Notes: generated by a model not told the origin, from the sequence alone. A stretch of DNA of 64,000 nt from Micromonospora yangpuensis (GCF_900091615.1 NZ_FMIA01000002.1:5828001-5892000); one strand, 5' to 3'. Positions 1 to 9,765 are shown, counted from the first letter of the stretch. Numbers and translations are program-made.

Positions 1-1657
<1,657 letters not shown>

Positions 1658-1661
<4 letters not shown>

Positions 1662-2887
1662 CGCCCACCACCCCGGCTGACCAGCAGCATCGCCACGTCG
1701 TCGGCGAGCGGACCGCCGTTGATCTGCTCGGCCCGCCCGACCAGCCAGGCGGGCAACTCGGACAGCGGCACCGCGTGGTTGGCCGGCTCGTCCAGCAGAC
1801 CCACCAGGCCGGGCACGTCCAGCCGCTCGTCGCCGCCGTCCACCCGCCCCTCGATCAGGCCGTCGGTGTACATCAACAGGGACCAGTCATCGGTGTCGAA
1901 CTCCAGGTCGAAGGCCACGGGCCGGCGGGGTCGTACGCCGAGCAGCAGTCCGCCCGGTGCCGGCACCGGCGCGACCTTACCGCCGGCGAGCAGCAGCGGT
2001 GGCGGGTGCCCCGCCAGGCGTACGGTCGCCCGGTTGGCGGCGAGGTCCAGCCGGGCGGTGGCCACCGTCGCGAAGATCTCCTGGAGCCGGCGCTCACTCA
2101 TCAGCACCTGCTCCAACGCCGGCAGCACCTCGTCGTCGGGCACCCCGGCCAGGATCAGCGCCCGCCAGGCGACCCGCAGCTCGACGCCGAGGGCGGCCTC
2201 GTCCGCCCCGTGCCCGCATACGTCGCCGACGATCAGGTCCACCCGGTCCGGCCGGGTCTGCACCACGTCGTAGAAGTCCCCGCCGATCAACGCGGCGTGC
2301 CGGCCCGGCCGGTAGAAGGTGTTGACCCCGATCTCCTCGGTGGACATCAGCGGCTGGGGCAGCAGGCCGCGTTCCAGTCGGGCCGACTCGGCCTGGCGCA
2401 GCTCGACCTCACGCAGCCGGCGGGCGTTCTCGTCGGCCCGTTTCCGCTCCACCGCGTAGCGCAGCGCGCGGGTCAGCAGGACCCCGTCGACCTGCCCCTT
2501 GACCAGGTAGTCCTGGGCTCCCTCGGCAACCGCGACGATGCCCAGGTGCTCGTCGGAGCGGCCGGTCAGCACACACACCGCCGCACCGCTGGACATCTCC
2601 AGCACCTGCCGCAGCCCGTCCAGACCCTGCGCGTCGGGCAGCCCCAGGTCGAGCAGGACGCAGTCCACGCCCATCACCCGCTTGCGGGCCTCGCTCAGGC
2701 TGGTGGCCACCAGCAGGTCGATCATCGAGTTGGTCTCGGCGAGCAGCTCACCGACCAGGAAGGCGTCGCCCTCGTCGTCCTCGACCAGCAGCACCCGCAG
2801 CCGCTCACCCGGCGGCAGGTTGGGGTGGGGCCCGTAACCGCCGTGCGGGTACGACGACTCGACCGCGGGACCGGCCCGGCCGGCCAT
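1658..2887 (-). CDS. Response regulator receiver fused to PP2C (SpoIIE-type) serine phosphatase
   Basis: RsbU-like output protein of about 409 residues. An N-terminal receiver domain begins with RVLLVEDDEGDAF (about residue 31) and has the phosphoacceptor Asp in CVLLDLGLP (about D80) and a Lys in YLVKGQ. After a coiled linker a SpoIIE/PP2C domain follows, with GGDFYDV, VGDVCGHG and a C-terminal ADDVAMLLV motif that supply metal ligands. Family knowledge: such proteins dephosphorylate anti-anti-sigma factors in partner-switching stress pathways. The chosen ATG at 2887 has no good ribosome site. A strong GGAAGGAG at 2942-2949 lies 6 nt before an in-frame ATC (2935), so the true start is uncertain. 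Its stop overlaps the kinase start. No anti-sigma gene is visible nearby. Confidence 0.87.
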
Positions 2888-3063
2888 CCGGGGTGACCGG
2901 GTGGCCTCCGCGAGGCGCGGGAGATCGCTGGTGATGTCAGGCTCCTTCCGAGTCCTCGCCGAGCATGTATTAGACAACGGTCGCACACAACGCGCCCGCG
3001 CCGGCACCGGCATGTCCCGCAGTGGGCCAGGATGGTGCCCACCCCCACCCCCGAGGAGACCCA

Positions 3064-5442
3064 GTGGGCGTACCCCGTACCCACGCCGAGGACCGGGCCC
3101 TGACCCGACCCCGCAACCGTCCGCTCGCCGCGCTGCTCGCGCTCCTCGCCCTGGTGGCGGTGGGTGCGGGCAGCCTGCTCGACCTGCGTACCCCGACGCC
3201 ACTACCGGCCGACGCACCGGTCGACCAGTTCAGTGCCGGCCGGGCGTTCCCGCACGTCGAGCAGGTCGCGGCCGAGCCGCACCCGGCCGGCAGTCCGGCC
3301 AACGACCGGGTACGCCAGCACGTCGAGGGCACGCTGCGCGCGCTGGGCCTGGAGACCGAGGTGCAGGACCTGGTCGCCCCGGAGGCCGGCCAGCTCAGCG
3401 GGGCGGCCGCCGGGGCCACCCTGGCCCGGGTACGCAACGTAGTGGCCCGGCTACCCGGCACCGATCCGACCGGTCGGGTCTTCCTGGTCGCGCACTACGA
3501 CTCGGTGCAGACCGGGCCGGGCGGCAACGACGACGCGGCCGGCACCTCGGCGATCCTGGAGGTGGCCCGCGCGCTGACCAGCGGAGACCGCCCCCGCAAC
3601 GACATCGTCTTCGTGCTCACCGACGCCGAGGAGGCCTGCCTCTGCGGCGCGGCGGGGTTCGCGGCCGAGCATCCGCTGGCCGCCGACGGTGGCGTGGTGA
3701 TCAACCTGGAGGCGCGCGGCTCCACCGGGCCGGTGATCATGTTCGAGACGTCCCGGAACAACGCCGCCCTGGTCGACGTCTTCGGCCGGGCCGCACCCCA
3801 CCCGGTCGGCACCTCCTTCGCGGTGGAGGTCTACCGGGCGCTGCCCAACGACACCGACTTCACCGCCTTCCTCGACGCCGACTTCGTCGGGTTGAACTCG
3901 GCGTACATCGACGGTGGGGCGATCTACCACACCCCGCTGGACACCCCGGCCGCGCTGGACCGGGGCAGCCTGCAACACCACGGCGACAACGCGCTCGGCC
4001 TGGCCCGGGAGTTCGGCCGGATCGACCTGACCGACCTGGGCGCCGACCACGACGCCACGTACTTCCCGGTGCCGGGCGGACTGGTCCGCTACCCCGGCTG
4101 GCTGACCTGGCCGCTGGCGCTGGCCGCGCTCCTGGCCGTCGCCGCGCTGGGCTGGTTCGCCCGACGGCGGGGCCGGGCCACCGGACGCCGGCTCGTCGCC
4201 GCCTTCGGGTTGGCGCTCGCCCCGCTCGTCGTCGCCCCGCTGGGCGCGCAGGGGCTCTGGCTGGGCATCACCGCACTACGTCCGGGCTACGCCGAACTGC
4301 TCGACCCGTACCGGCCTACCTGGTACCGCCTCGCCGTGCTCACCCTCGCCGTGGCGGTGGTGTCCGGCTGGTACGCGCTGCTGCGCCGGTGGGCCGGACC
4401 GGCCGCACTGGCCGTCGGCGTACTCGGTTGGCTGGCCCTGCTCGGGGTGCTATTCGCGGCGCTGGCCCCCGGTGGGGCGTACCTCTTCACCCTGCCGGCC
4501 CTGGTCGGCGCGCTCGGCGGGCTGGTCGCGCTGGCCACCCGGGTCGACGGCCCGTGGCCGGTGATCGCGGCGACCGTCGTCGCGGCGGTCGGCGTGATCG
4601 TGCTGCTACCCACCGCGATCCTGCTCTTCCCGGCCCTGGGCATGGCGATGGGCGGGGTGGCCGCGCTGGTCACGGTCCTGCTCGGCTTCGCCGCGCTGCC
4701 CGTGGTGGACCTGCTGCACCCACCGGCCGGCGGCGCACGCGGCCTGACCGCGCTACGCCACCGCCGCCTCGGCCTGCTGCCCACCCTCGCCGCCGGCCTG
4801 GCCGCCGCGATCTTCGCCGGGGTCGGCCTGGCCGTCGACCGCTTCGACGCCGACCACCCCGTCCCCACCCACCTGATGTACGCCCTCGACGCCGACACCG
4901 GCACCGCCCGCTGGCTCAGCCGCGAGACCGACCCCCAACCCTGGACCGCCGGGTACGTCGCCGACACCGGCCCGGTCGACGGCTTCCCCGGCCTCGGGGC
5001 GGGCGACCTGCGCACCGGCCCGGCCCCCGCCGCCGACCTGCCCGCCCCGAAACTGGAGGTACTCGCCGACACCGGCGCCGGCCCGGCCCGCACCCTGCGG
5101 CTGAAGCTCACCCCGCAACGCCCGGTCCGGCTGACCAGCCTGCACGTCGACCTGGACACCGCAACGGTCACCAGCCTCACCGTGGCCGGCCGACCGGTGC
5201 CGCTGGGCCGCCCGGAACACCGCTGGAACCTCGGCGTCGTCTTCCACGCCCCACCACCGGAGGGCATCGAGATCACCCTGACCGTCTCGTCCAAGCCGGG
5301 CCGTCAGCTGGCACTACGCGTGATGGACGGCAGCGACGGGCTGGACGCGCTACCCGGCTTCCGCCCCCGCCCGCCCGACGTGGGCGTGGTCGGCTCACAC
5401 AGCTCCGAACTCCTAGCCATAGCCCGCACCTACAAGCTGTAA
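3064..5442 (+). CDS. M28-family zinc aminopeptidase with C-terminal multi-pass membrane domain
   Basis: Predicted membrane metallopeptidase, 792 residues. An N-terminal TM anchor (about 20-40) leads to an extracytoplasmic M28 domain with the two-zinc ligand set: AHYDSVQ (H144, D146), GGNDDAAG (D156/157), TDAEEACLCG (catalytic/ligand Glu 189/190) and a C-terminal IYHTPLDT histidine near residue 300. From about residue 345 to 590 there are some seven or eight hydrophobic helices, followed by a soluble beta-rich tail. This layout resembles ER metallopeptidase-1/Fxna-type proteins rather than secreted Streptomyces aminopeptidases. GTG at 3064 is preferred because GAGGAG lies 5 nt upstream. The TAA stop abuts a 51-bp hairpin element. 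The substrate is unknown. Confidence 0.88.
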   Translation: MGVPRTHAEDRALTRPRNRPLAALLALLALVAVGAGSLLDLRTPTPLPADAPVDQFSAGRAFPHVEQVAAEPHPAGSPANDRVRQHVEGTLRALGLETEVQDLVAPEAGQLSGAAAGATLARVRNVVARLPGTDPTGRVFLVAHYDSVQTGPGGNDDAAGTSAILEVARALTSGDRPRNDIVFVLTDAEEACLCGAAGFAAEHPLAADGGVVINLEARGSTGPVIMFETSRNNAALVDVFGRAAPHPVGTSFAVEVYRALPNDTDFTAFLDADFVGLNSAYIDGGAIYHTPLDTPAALDRGSLQHHGDNALGLAREFGRIDLTDLGADHDATYFPVPGGLVRYPGWLTWPLALAALLAVAALGWFARRRGRATGRRLVAAFGLALAPLVVAPLGAQGLWLGITALRPGYAELLDPYRPTWYRLAVLTLAVAVVSGWYALLRRWAGPAALAVGVLGWLALLGVLFAALAPGGAYLFTLPALVGALGGLVALATRVDGPWPVIAATVVAAVGVIVLLPTAILLFPALGMAMGGVAALVTVLLGFAALPVVDLLHPPAGGARGLTALRHRRLGLLPTLAAGLAAAIFAGVGLAVDRFDADHPVPTHLMYALDADTGTARWLSRETDPQPWTAGYVADTGPVDGFPGLGAGDLRTGPAPAADLPAPKLEVLADTGAGPARTLRLKLTPQRPVRLTSLHVDLDTATVTSLTVAGRPVPLGRPEHRWNLGVVFHAPPPEGIEITLTVSSKPGRQLALRVMDGSDGLDALPGFRPRPPDVGVVGSHSSELLAIARTYKL

Positions 5443-5491
5443 GGAAGGGCCCCTTGTTAACGCTTTAGGTAGAGCGGGGCACCCCTCTCAC
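5441..5491 (+). repeat. 51-bp hairpin element, copy 1
   Basis: Copy 1 of a dispersed element that starts AAGGAAGGGCCCCTTGTTAA and ends in a GGGG/CCCC stem-loop followed by CTCAC. Its first two bases form the TAA stop of the peptidase gene. The convergent gene at 5465 ends inside it. Confidence 0.9.
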
Positions 5492-5803
5492 ATTCCGGAG
5501 GGGCTCGTCGGCATCAGGTTGGGGTTCGTCGGCGTCAGGGCCGGTCCGGGACTCGGCAATGTCGGGGGTGGGCCTGGTCGAGGCGCAGCGGGCCCAGCCG
5601 AGGAAGCGGCGGTAAAGCTGGGCCACCGGCACGTCGGGCAGCTCCGGCACGGCGTCGAGGTAGTGGGCGGCCAGGTACAGCGACAGGGCGATCGGAGCGC
5701 GTCCGTAGTCGGCGAGCAGCGCCTGCCGTTGGGGCTGGCAGGGCCACTCGGCACCACAGGCACCACAGGTCCAGGCCGGCCGCACCGGCCGATGCACGGT
5801 CAT
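5465..5803 (-). CDS. Small Cys-rich (zinc-ribbon-like) actinobacterial protein
   Basis: 113-residue protein of unknown function. Near the N-terminus it has CGACGAEWPC, a Cys-x2-Cys...Cys arrangement suggestive of a small metal-binding knuckle, followed by a conserved-looking helical stretch (ALSLYLAAHYLD, LYRRFLGWAR). I recall relatives being auto-annotated 'flavin reductase', but I see no flavin-binding domain and would not use that name. ATG at 5803 is supported by GGGAGG 7 nt upstream. The last residues and TAA stop are read from the opposite strand of the 51-bp hairpin element, so the native C-terminus may have been replaced by the insertion. It lies next to another small Cys-containing gene and is divergent from a GntR regulator. 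Confidence 0.7.
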   Translation of the reverse strand: MTVHRPVRPAWTCGACGAEWPCQPQRQALLADYGRAPIALSLYLAAHYLDAVPELPDVPVAQLYRRFLGWARCASTRPTPDIAESRTGPDADEPQPDADEPLRNVRGVPRST

Positions 5804-5849
5804 GATGACCTCCCTCGCCCCGGCACCACACGGCCCGACAGCTCGCGCC

Positions 5850-6107
5850 TCACCACTGCCGCGTGCCATGGGACGACCGCCACTCGGCCGCGAAGGTCAT
5901 CAACGGACCGGTGCGCGGCAGTACCCGGGTCGGCGCGTCCCAAGCCGGTCCGGAAGGCCGGGTGCGGTACGCCGATCGGCAGGGGAACTCACTGCCGCAC
6001 CGGCAGACCCCCTGTCTTTTCCGCCACGACCAGACCGGCCGGTGCCGCCTGACCAGGGCGACAGCCGCCGCAAGCAGATACTGATCTTCTCTCACGTGTC
6101 GGGCCAT
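5850..6107 (-). CDS. Small Cys/Arg-rich protein, GntR-linked
   Basis: 85-residue basic protein, not assignable to a function. It has an amphipathic N-terminal segment (DQYLLAAAVALVRRHRP) and a CRCGSEFPC cluster that could bind a metal. ATG at 6107 follows GAGAGGTG at good spacing. It is the first gene of a two-gene unit with the Cys-rich gene downstream (start 5803, partly separated) and is transcribed divergently from the GntR regulator at 6206. The shared 98-bp control region holds an inverted repeat, so the GntR protein probably regulates this pair. The composition is slightly less GC-rich than the flanking housekeeping genes. Confidence 0.65.
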   Translation of the reverse strand: MARHVREDQYLLAAAVALVRRHRPVWSWRKRQGVCRCGSEFPCRSAYRTRPSGPAWDAPTRVLPRTGPLMTFAAEWRSSHGTRQW

Positions 6108-6151
6108 GATTCACCTCTCACCATGAACAACGAGAGCATCACTCTAAGTGC

Positions 6152-6169
6152 TGTGTTGACGTAAACACA
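6152..6169. promoter_or_regulatory. Inverted-repeat operator candidate between gntR and small genes
   Basis: TGTGTT (6152-6157) and AACACA (6164-6169) form a perfect 6-bp inverted repeat with a 6-bp spacer, in the divergent control region. GntR-type winged helices typically bind such short AT-containing palindromes. The assignment to the adjacent regulator is inference. Confidence 0.5.
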
Positions 6170-6193
6170 ACACTACGACAGCATGAGGTGACC

Positions 6194-6199
6194 TAGCGT
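6194..6199 (+). promoter_or_regulatory. -10 hexamer of leaderless gntR promoter
   Basis: TAGCGT is followed by exactly 6 nt and then the GTG start at 6206, with no ribosome site between. This fits a leaderless transcript beginning at or next to the start codon, as seen at several other genes in this window. Confidence 0.5.
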
Positions 6200-6205
6200 G
6201 CGATC

Positions 6206-6619
6206 GTGAGCAGTGAGAGCGACTTCGATCCCGATGTCGCCACCTGGAAGCAACTGGCGGAGCGGCTACGACAAGCCATCCGCTCGGGTCAACTCGCCCC
6301 GGGCCAGCGCGTTCCGACAGAGTTGAGCCTCACCCAGGAGTACCACCTCAGCAGACTCACAGTCCGCCGCGCACTTCAGCAGTTGCGGAGCGAGGGCTTG
6401 ATCGTGGTCGTCCAGAGTCGTGGCACTTTCGTCAGAGGCGAGCAGGACCGCACCATCGTGACCATGCGTGAAGGCGACCGACTACGGGCTCGAATGCCCG
6501 ACCCCGAGGAACGACGGAAGTACGGCCTCCAGGAAGGCGAACCTCTCATCCTGGTGACCAGTGCTGACGGCAAGATCGGCGGGTACGGCGCGAATACCAC
6601 CGAGATCGTCGCCGGCTGA
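6206..6619 (+). CDS. GntR-family transcriptional regulator (short)
   Basis: 137-residue winged-helix regulator. The N-terminal half is a standard GntR DNA-binding domain: WKQLAERLRQAIRSGQLAPG, PTELSLTQEYHLSRLTVRRA, LRSEGLIVVVQSRGTFV. The C-terminal half is only about 60 residues, too short for a full FCD or UTRA effector domain, so it may have lost ligand sensing or represent a minimal subfamily. GTG start at 6206 sits 6 nt after a TAGCGT hexamer. It is divergent from the small-gene pair at 5465-6107. A second, decayed GntR-like stretch follows directly, consistent with a duplicated or recombined regulator at the edge of an integrated element. Confidence 0.82.
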   Translation: MSSESDFDPDVATWKQLAERLRQAIRSGQLAPGQRVPTELSLTQEYHLSRLTVRRALQQLRSEGLIVVVQSRGTFVRGEQDRTIVTMREGDRLRARMPDPEERRKYGLQEGEPLILVTSADGKIGGYGANTTEIVAG

Positions 6620-6639
6620 CCGAACCTGGGCGAAGTCCC

Positions 6640-6786
6640 TCTCCGCAGTTGGATACGAAGGGGGTGGTCTACTCCCGCCCGGCGCCAAGCTACCCAGCCG
6701 ACGAGAGCTGATCGATCAGTACGGCGTTACCGAGCCGATGATCGACCGCGCGATGCAGGTCTCACGGATCAAGGGCATGACCGGGG
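6640..6786 (+). pseudogene. Fragment of a second GntR-family regulator
   Basis: One frame reads LPPGAKLPSRRELIDQYGVT then EPMIDRAMQVSRIKGMTGG, which is the middle of a GntR winged-helix domain (turn-helix plus recognition helix). No N-terminal helix, intact wing or start codon with a ribosome site precedes or follows it. The reading frame then runs into unrelated sequence. I read it as a broken remnant, probably left by recombination beside the integration site at 6818. Confidence 0.6.
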
Positions 6787-6817
6787 GAGTTCCCTGCCAT
6801 CAGCGGCTACGGTGCTC

Positions 6818-6830
6818 CTACTTCCAGCGG
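6818..6830 (+). repeat. Left 13-bp flank of the smr-linked island (candidate att)
   Basis: CTACTTCCAGCGG matches 12/13 bases of the sequence at 9766-9778, which is the 3' end of the smr gene. On the minus strand this copy still encodes Arg-Trp-Lys-stop, as does the right copy, with only a synonymous Lys-codon difference. That is what an att site formed by gene-3'-end integration would leave. Confidence 0.55.
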
Positions 6831-6840
6831 TATTGATCTA

Positions 6841-7037
6841 GGACAGGGGCGCAAGCGACCAAATCGGGCGACTTGGCGTCTGAGCTGCCGCGAGACATGA
6901 CATGAATGGTCAACGATGGTCACTGCTGGCTCTCGTTTGACGGCCTGAAGGCGGCATGATCCTGGTGCGGTCACGTCGGGCAGGGACGAACCTGAGGCTG
7001 GGAGTTCGGGGGCCACCTTGGGCTCGGCCCCCTCGCT
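6841..7037. other. Non-coding stretch with a recombinase-tail remnant
   Basis: No gene is evident. Positions 6935-6957 read SFDGLKAA-stop in one frame. This parallels the ASDGLDTA-stop tail of the recombinase at 9683-9708, and similarity continues a few bases past the stop (ATGATCnTGGT). It is likely the relic of another integrase 3' end. Confidence 0.35.
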
Positions 7038-7259
7038 ATGGTGAGCGACATGGATCTCCGGTACACCCGCAGCCGATCAACCCGAGTCGGCGGCAATGTA
7101 GCGCTTGGAACCGGTCTGCTGATCGCCCTGCTCATGGTCAGTCCGGAGAACCCTCAGACCGGCGGGTACGTCCTGGCCTGCGTGCTCGTGCTGACGGGTG
7201 TGGGACTGCGAGTCGAAGCAGCTCTCATCGCCTTGCACGAACAGCGCGGCGGCCGATGA
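7038..7259 (+). CDS. Small two-helix membrane protein, unknown
   Basis: 73-residue protein with a short basic N-terminus and two hydrophobic segments (about residues 24-37 and 45-60), ending in a charged tail. No family recognised. Start candidates are ATG 7038, GTG 7041 and ATG 7050. None has a convincing ribosome site, although a TANNNT-like context is near. It lies inside the island bounded by 6818 and 9778, and its stop is followed within a few bases by a tRNA T-arm-like sequence. A small membrane protein beside a nuclease gene could be an accessory factor, but nothing in the sequence shows this. Confidence 0.55.
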   Translation: MVSDMDLRYTRSRSTRVGGNVALGTGLLIALLMVSPENPQTGGYVLACVLVLTGVGLRVEAALIALHEQRGGR

Positions 7260-7262
7260 TTC

Positions 7263-7279
7263 CGGGGATTTGAACCCCG
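7263..7279 (-). other. TPsiC-arm-like tRNA remnant (candidate old att core)
   Basis: On the minus strand a 5-bp stem CGGGG/CCCCG encloses the 7-nt loop TTCAAAT, exactly a consensus tRNA T-arm. No acceptor, D or anticodon arm can be built upstream, so this is not a functional tRNA. tRNA 3' ends are the usual att sites of actinomycete integrative elements. Confidence 0.45.
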
Positions 7280-7393
7280 ATAGTAGTCAGCATCGTTCCG
7301 CCTGGTTCCGTCGGTTGCTGTACTTCGCTGCTGCACCCCGCCATCACCACTGGCAGCACTCCCACCGCTCATGACAGGTCAAAGGTTGCATCC

Positions 7394-8836
7394 GTGACTG
7401 ATTCTCAGCCGAAGGCTTCCAACAGCGAGCAAGGCATCGCCGGACGCTTTAAATCTTGGTGGTCAGCGGTTCCCGAAGTCGTCGACTTACAAGATTCACT
7501 TATCGTTATTGACGCTAGCGCGCTCTTGCACCTCTATCGGATAAGCCCAAGAGCCAGGGAACAAACACTCTCAGTTATGGCTCTGCTCCAAAACCAACTC
7601 TTCATTCCACATCAGGCGGCCCAGGAGTTCCATCGGAACAGGTTCGGGGTGGCAACAAGTAGAATTAAACAGTTTCGCGAAACCAGGCAAACTCTTGAGC
7701 AGGCTCCAAAAGAAGCGGTAGCGCTCCTAAGGTCCACCGTTGCCAAATTTGAGTCCTTCAGAACAAGAATAATGACCGAGAGGCACTGGAAACCGGACGA
7801 CCACCATCTTGACGAGAATTCACTGAAACAACGGCTTCACGGCGTCATGGATGCCGCCCTGAGCGAGTTCGAAGCACTTGAAGCGGAGTACGACCTTCGG
7901 CCCGGCGATGTCCTCAGGATGGATCCAGTTCTTACTCGACTTGAAGAGATCACTAGCGGCAGAATTGGCTTACCCTACGATAACGATCAATTGGAGCAGC
8001 GCATACGCGAGGCGAATGAATTCAGATATCCGAACATCATCCCGCCAGGATATGCTGACGCCCGCAGCAAATCTACCCCATACCTAGCAGCCGGCGATTA
8101 CATTGTTTGGCGACAAATAATTGACCAGGCCGTAGAGGCGACAGGCGGTGAATTCGTCGCCGTAGTCACTAACGATGTGAAAGAAGATTGGTGGGAACTC
8201 GACAAGAGGGGGCGCCCGACGAAAGCCCGCAGTGAACTGAGTCAAGAACTCGTTGAGACGTGCGGCCGTCAACTCAAACTCCTAACGCTTTCCAGCTTCC
8301 TCGATATTGCTGCGGTCCAGCTACCGGGGGAGGTCTCCGAAGAGACAGTCGAGCGCGTGCGAGTGTCTGAGGTTGAGACTCAGATGGATTCAGTCATTGA
8401 ATCCCTGCGGGAGAGCGGGCACCCGAACCTTCTTGCACTGTCGCCCTTTGAACTCGAAGGCCTGGTACGGGCCTTGTTCGAGGCAATGGGGTATACAGCA
8501 ACGCTGGTCGACTACGATCCGGAGTTAAGTAAGACTTCGAGTCCACGTTCATATGACATCCTCGCCATCGATCCTCGCACGGAGCCGCCAACGCGAACGA
8601 TCGTCGAGGTAAAGCGCTACAAAAACCTGGTGGCGAGCGAGACGGTTCGTGCACTTTACGGGAGCATGCTTCACGAAGGAGCCGACCGGGGAGCGGTCGT
8701 TACCACCAGCCAATTCGGGATAGCATCCAGAGATTTCGCCGACGGTAAAAATATTGACTTGATCGACGGAATGAAGCTTTTGATGCTGCTAAACGAACAC
8801 CTCGGGATCGACGTGACCTTAACCCATGAAAACTGA
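7394..8836 (+). CDS. PIN-like nuclease fused to Mrr-like restriction endonuclease domain (putative defence protein)
   Basis: 480 residues, two nuclease-type halves. Residues about 34-305 look like a PIN_8-type fold: LIVIDASALLHLY (D40), AAQEFHRNR (E78), a helical insert, AAGDYIVWRQIID (D235) and VVTNDVKEDWWE (D261/E265), the usual acidic cluster. Residues about 345-480 match an Mrr-type endonuclease: FELEGLVRALFEAMGY, SYDILAIDP (D388), IVEVKRYK (E405, K407), then a VVTTSQFG..A segment typical of the Mrr core. No methyltransferase or ATPase is adjacent. GTG at 7394 has only a weak AAAGG site. Composition is clearly lower in GC than neighbours and it has at least four TTA codons (7487, 7970, 8525, 8819), signs of transfer and possible bldA-type control. 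Function as a single-gene anti-phage effector is inference. Confidence 0.75.
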   Translation: MTDSQPKASNSEQGIAGRFKSWWSAVPEVVDLQDSLIVIDASALLHLYRISPRAREQTLSVMALLQNQLFIPHQAAQEFHRNRFGVATSRIKQFRETRQTLEQAPKEAVALLRSTVAKFESFRTRIMTERHWKPDDHHLDENSLKQRLHGVMDAALSEFEALEAEYDLRPGDVLRMDPVLTRLEEITSGRIGLPYDNDQLEQRIREANEFRYPNIIPPGYADARSKSTPYLAAGDYIVWRQIIDQAVEATGGEFVAVVTNDVKEDWWELDKRGRPTKARSELSQELVETCGRQLKLLTLSSFLDIAAVQLPGEVSEETVERVRVSEVETQMDSVIESLRESGHPNLLALSPFELEGLVRALFEAMGYTATLVDYDPELSKTSSPRSYDILAIDPRTEPPTRTIVEVKRYKNLVASETVRALYGSMLHEGADRGAVVTTSQFGIASRDFADGKNIDLIDGMKLLMLLNEHLGIDVTLTHEN

Positions 8837-8940
8837 TCATTAGGCCGATCCGCACTTCCGCCGGCTGCCTCCGCTTTCCACCCATCCCGTCGACCTTCGA
8901 CCGCACACCGTGGAGCAGGTGGGGCCTGCCCGGACGGAGG

Positions 8941-9708
8941 TTGTCGGGATTGCCACCAACCATTGTCAGCAACCCTTTCGCGGTCAAGAGCATTCGCCGG
9001 CCGAAGCTCGCTCCAACCAAGGTGGTGCCGTGGTCGGTCAACCGATTGACGGCGTTTCGCAAGAACGTGCAGCCCCGGTACCGGGTAGCGGTGGACCTGG
9101 GCGCGGGTTGCGGCCTCCGGCAAGGGGAAATCTTTGCGGTCAGCCCCGGAGATCTCGACCCGGCCCGCCCCGTTTTGCATATCACTCGGCAGATCAAAAT
9201 CGTTCGCGGCTCGCTGATCTTCGCGCCACCGAAGGGCGGCAAGTCCCGCGAGGTTCCGTTGCCGGACTCGGTAGCGGGCAGGCTGAGACAACACGCGCAG
9301 GACTGCCTGCCGGTCGCGGTGACCCTGCCGTGGGCGACCCTGACCGGTGAGCCGCGAACTGTAGAGCTGTACCTGACGACACCCACCGGCCTGGCGCTGT
9401 CCCGCTCGATGTTCAACTCCGGTTTCTGGAAGCCCGCAATCCGTGCGACCGGCATCCTGGACGACCGACACAACGGGATGCACGTCCTGCGGCACACCTA
9501 CGCCTCGGTCCTCCTGGACGCCGGGGAGAGCATCAAGGCTCTATCGGCCTACCTGGGCCACGCGGACCCTGGCTTCACCCTCCCGGACCTACCACACCTG
9601 CTGCTGGCCAGCGAGGATCGCACCCGCCGCGCCATCGACAAGGCACTCGGTGAAGACCAGGGCAGCGATGATGCTCCGCAAGCCTCTGACGGCCTGGACA
9701 CGGCATGA
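8941..9708 (+). pseudogene. Tyrosine recombinase (phage-type integrase), N-terminally truncated, catalytic Tyr out of frame
   Basis: 255-residue reading frame covering only the catalytic half of an actinomycete integrase. Visible: VDLGAGCGLRQGEIF (first Arg), PPKGGKSREVPLP, HVLRHTYASVLLDAGESIK (HxxR) and YLGHADPGF (second His). Where relatives have the nucleophile in a ...RVYTH... segment, this frame reads LPDLPHLLL. A TAC codon is present at 9590-9592 but one base out of frame, as if compensating indels had occurred. The usual N-terminal SAM-like DNA-binding domain and start are missing upstream of 8941. It sits 60 bp from the 13-bp flank at the smr 3' end, the expected place for the integrase of an element inserted there. 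Probably inactive. Confidence 0.75.
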
Positions 9709-9765
9709 TCATGGTCCAACGGCCCTGGTAGCGGCCTGCGAGGCAGGTCAGAGGCCATGTCGTAG

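Noticed and set aside
2901..5468. 855-residue plus-strand frame over the M28 gene
   Set aside because: Out of frame with the zinc motifs and made mostly of Arg/Pro/Gly; a shadow of the peptidase.
5441..5491. Simple intrinsic terminator
   Set aside because: It may terminate, but no T-run follows and the same 51 bases occur at unrelated places, including upstream of genes (40664), so a repeat family describes it better.
5465..5803. Flavin reductase
   Set aside because: No flavin-binding fold fits in 113 residues; the name appears to be a database artefact, so the protein is left unnamed.
7263..7279. Possible complete tRNA gene
   Set aside because: Only the T-arm can be folded; no acceptor, D or anticodon stems upstream on the minus strand.
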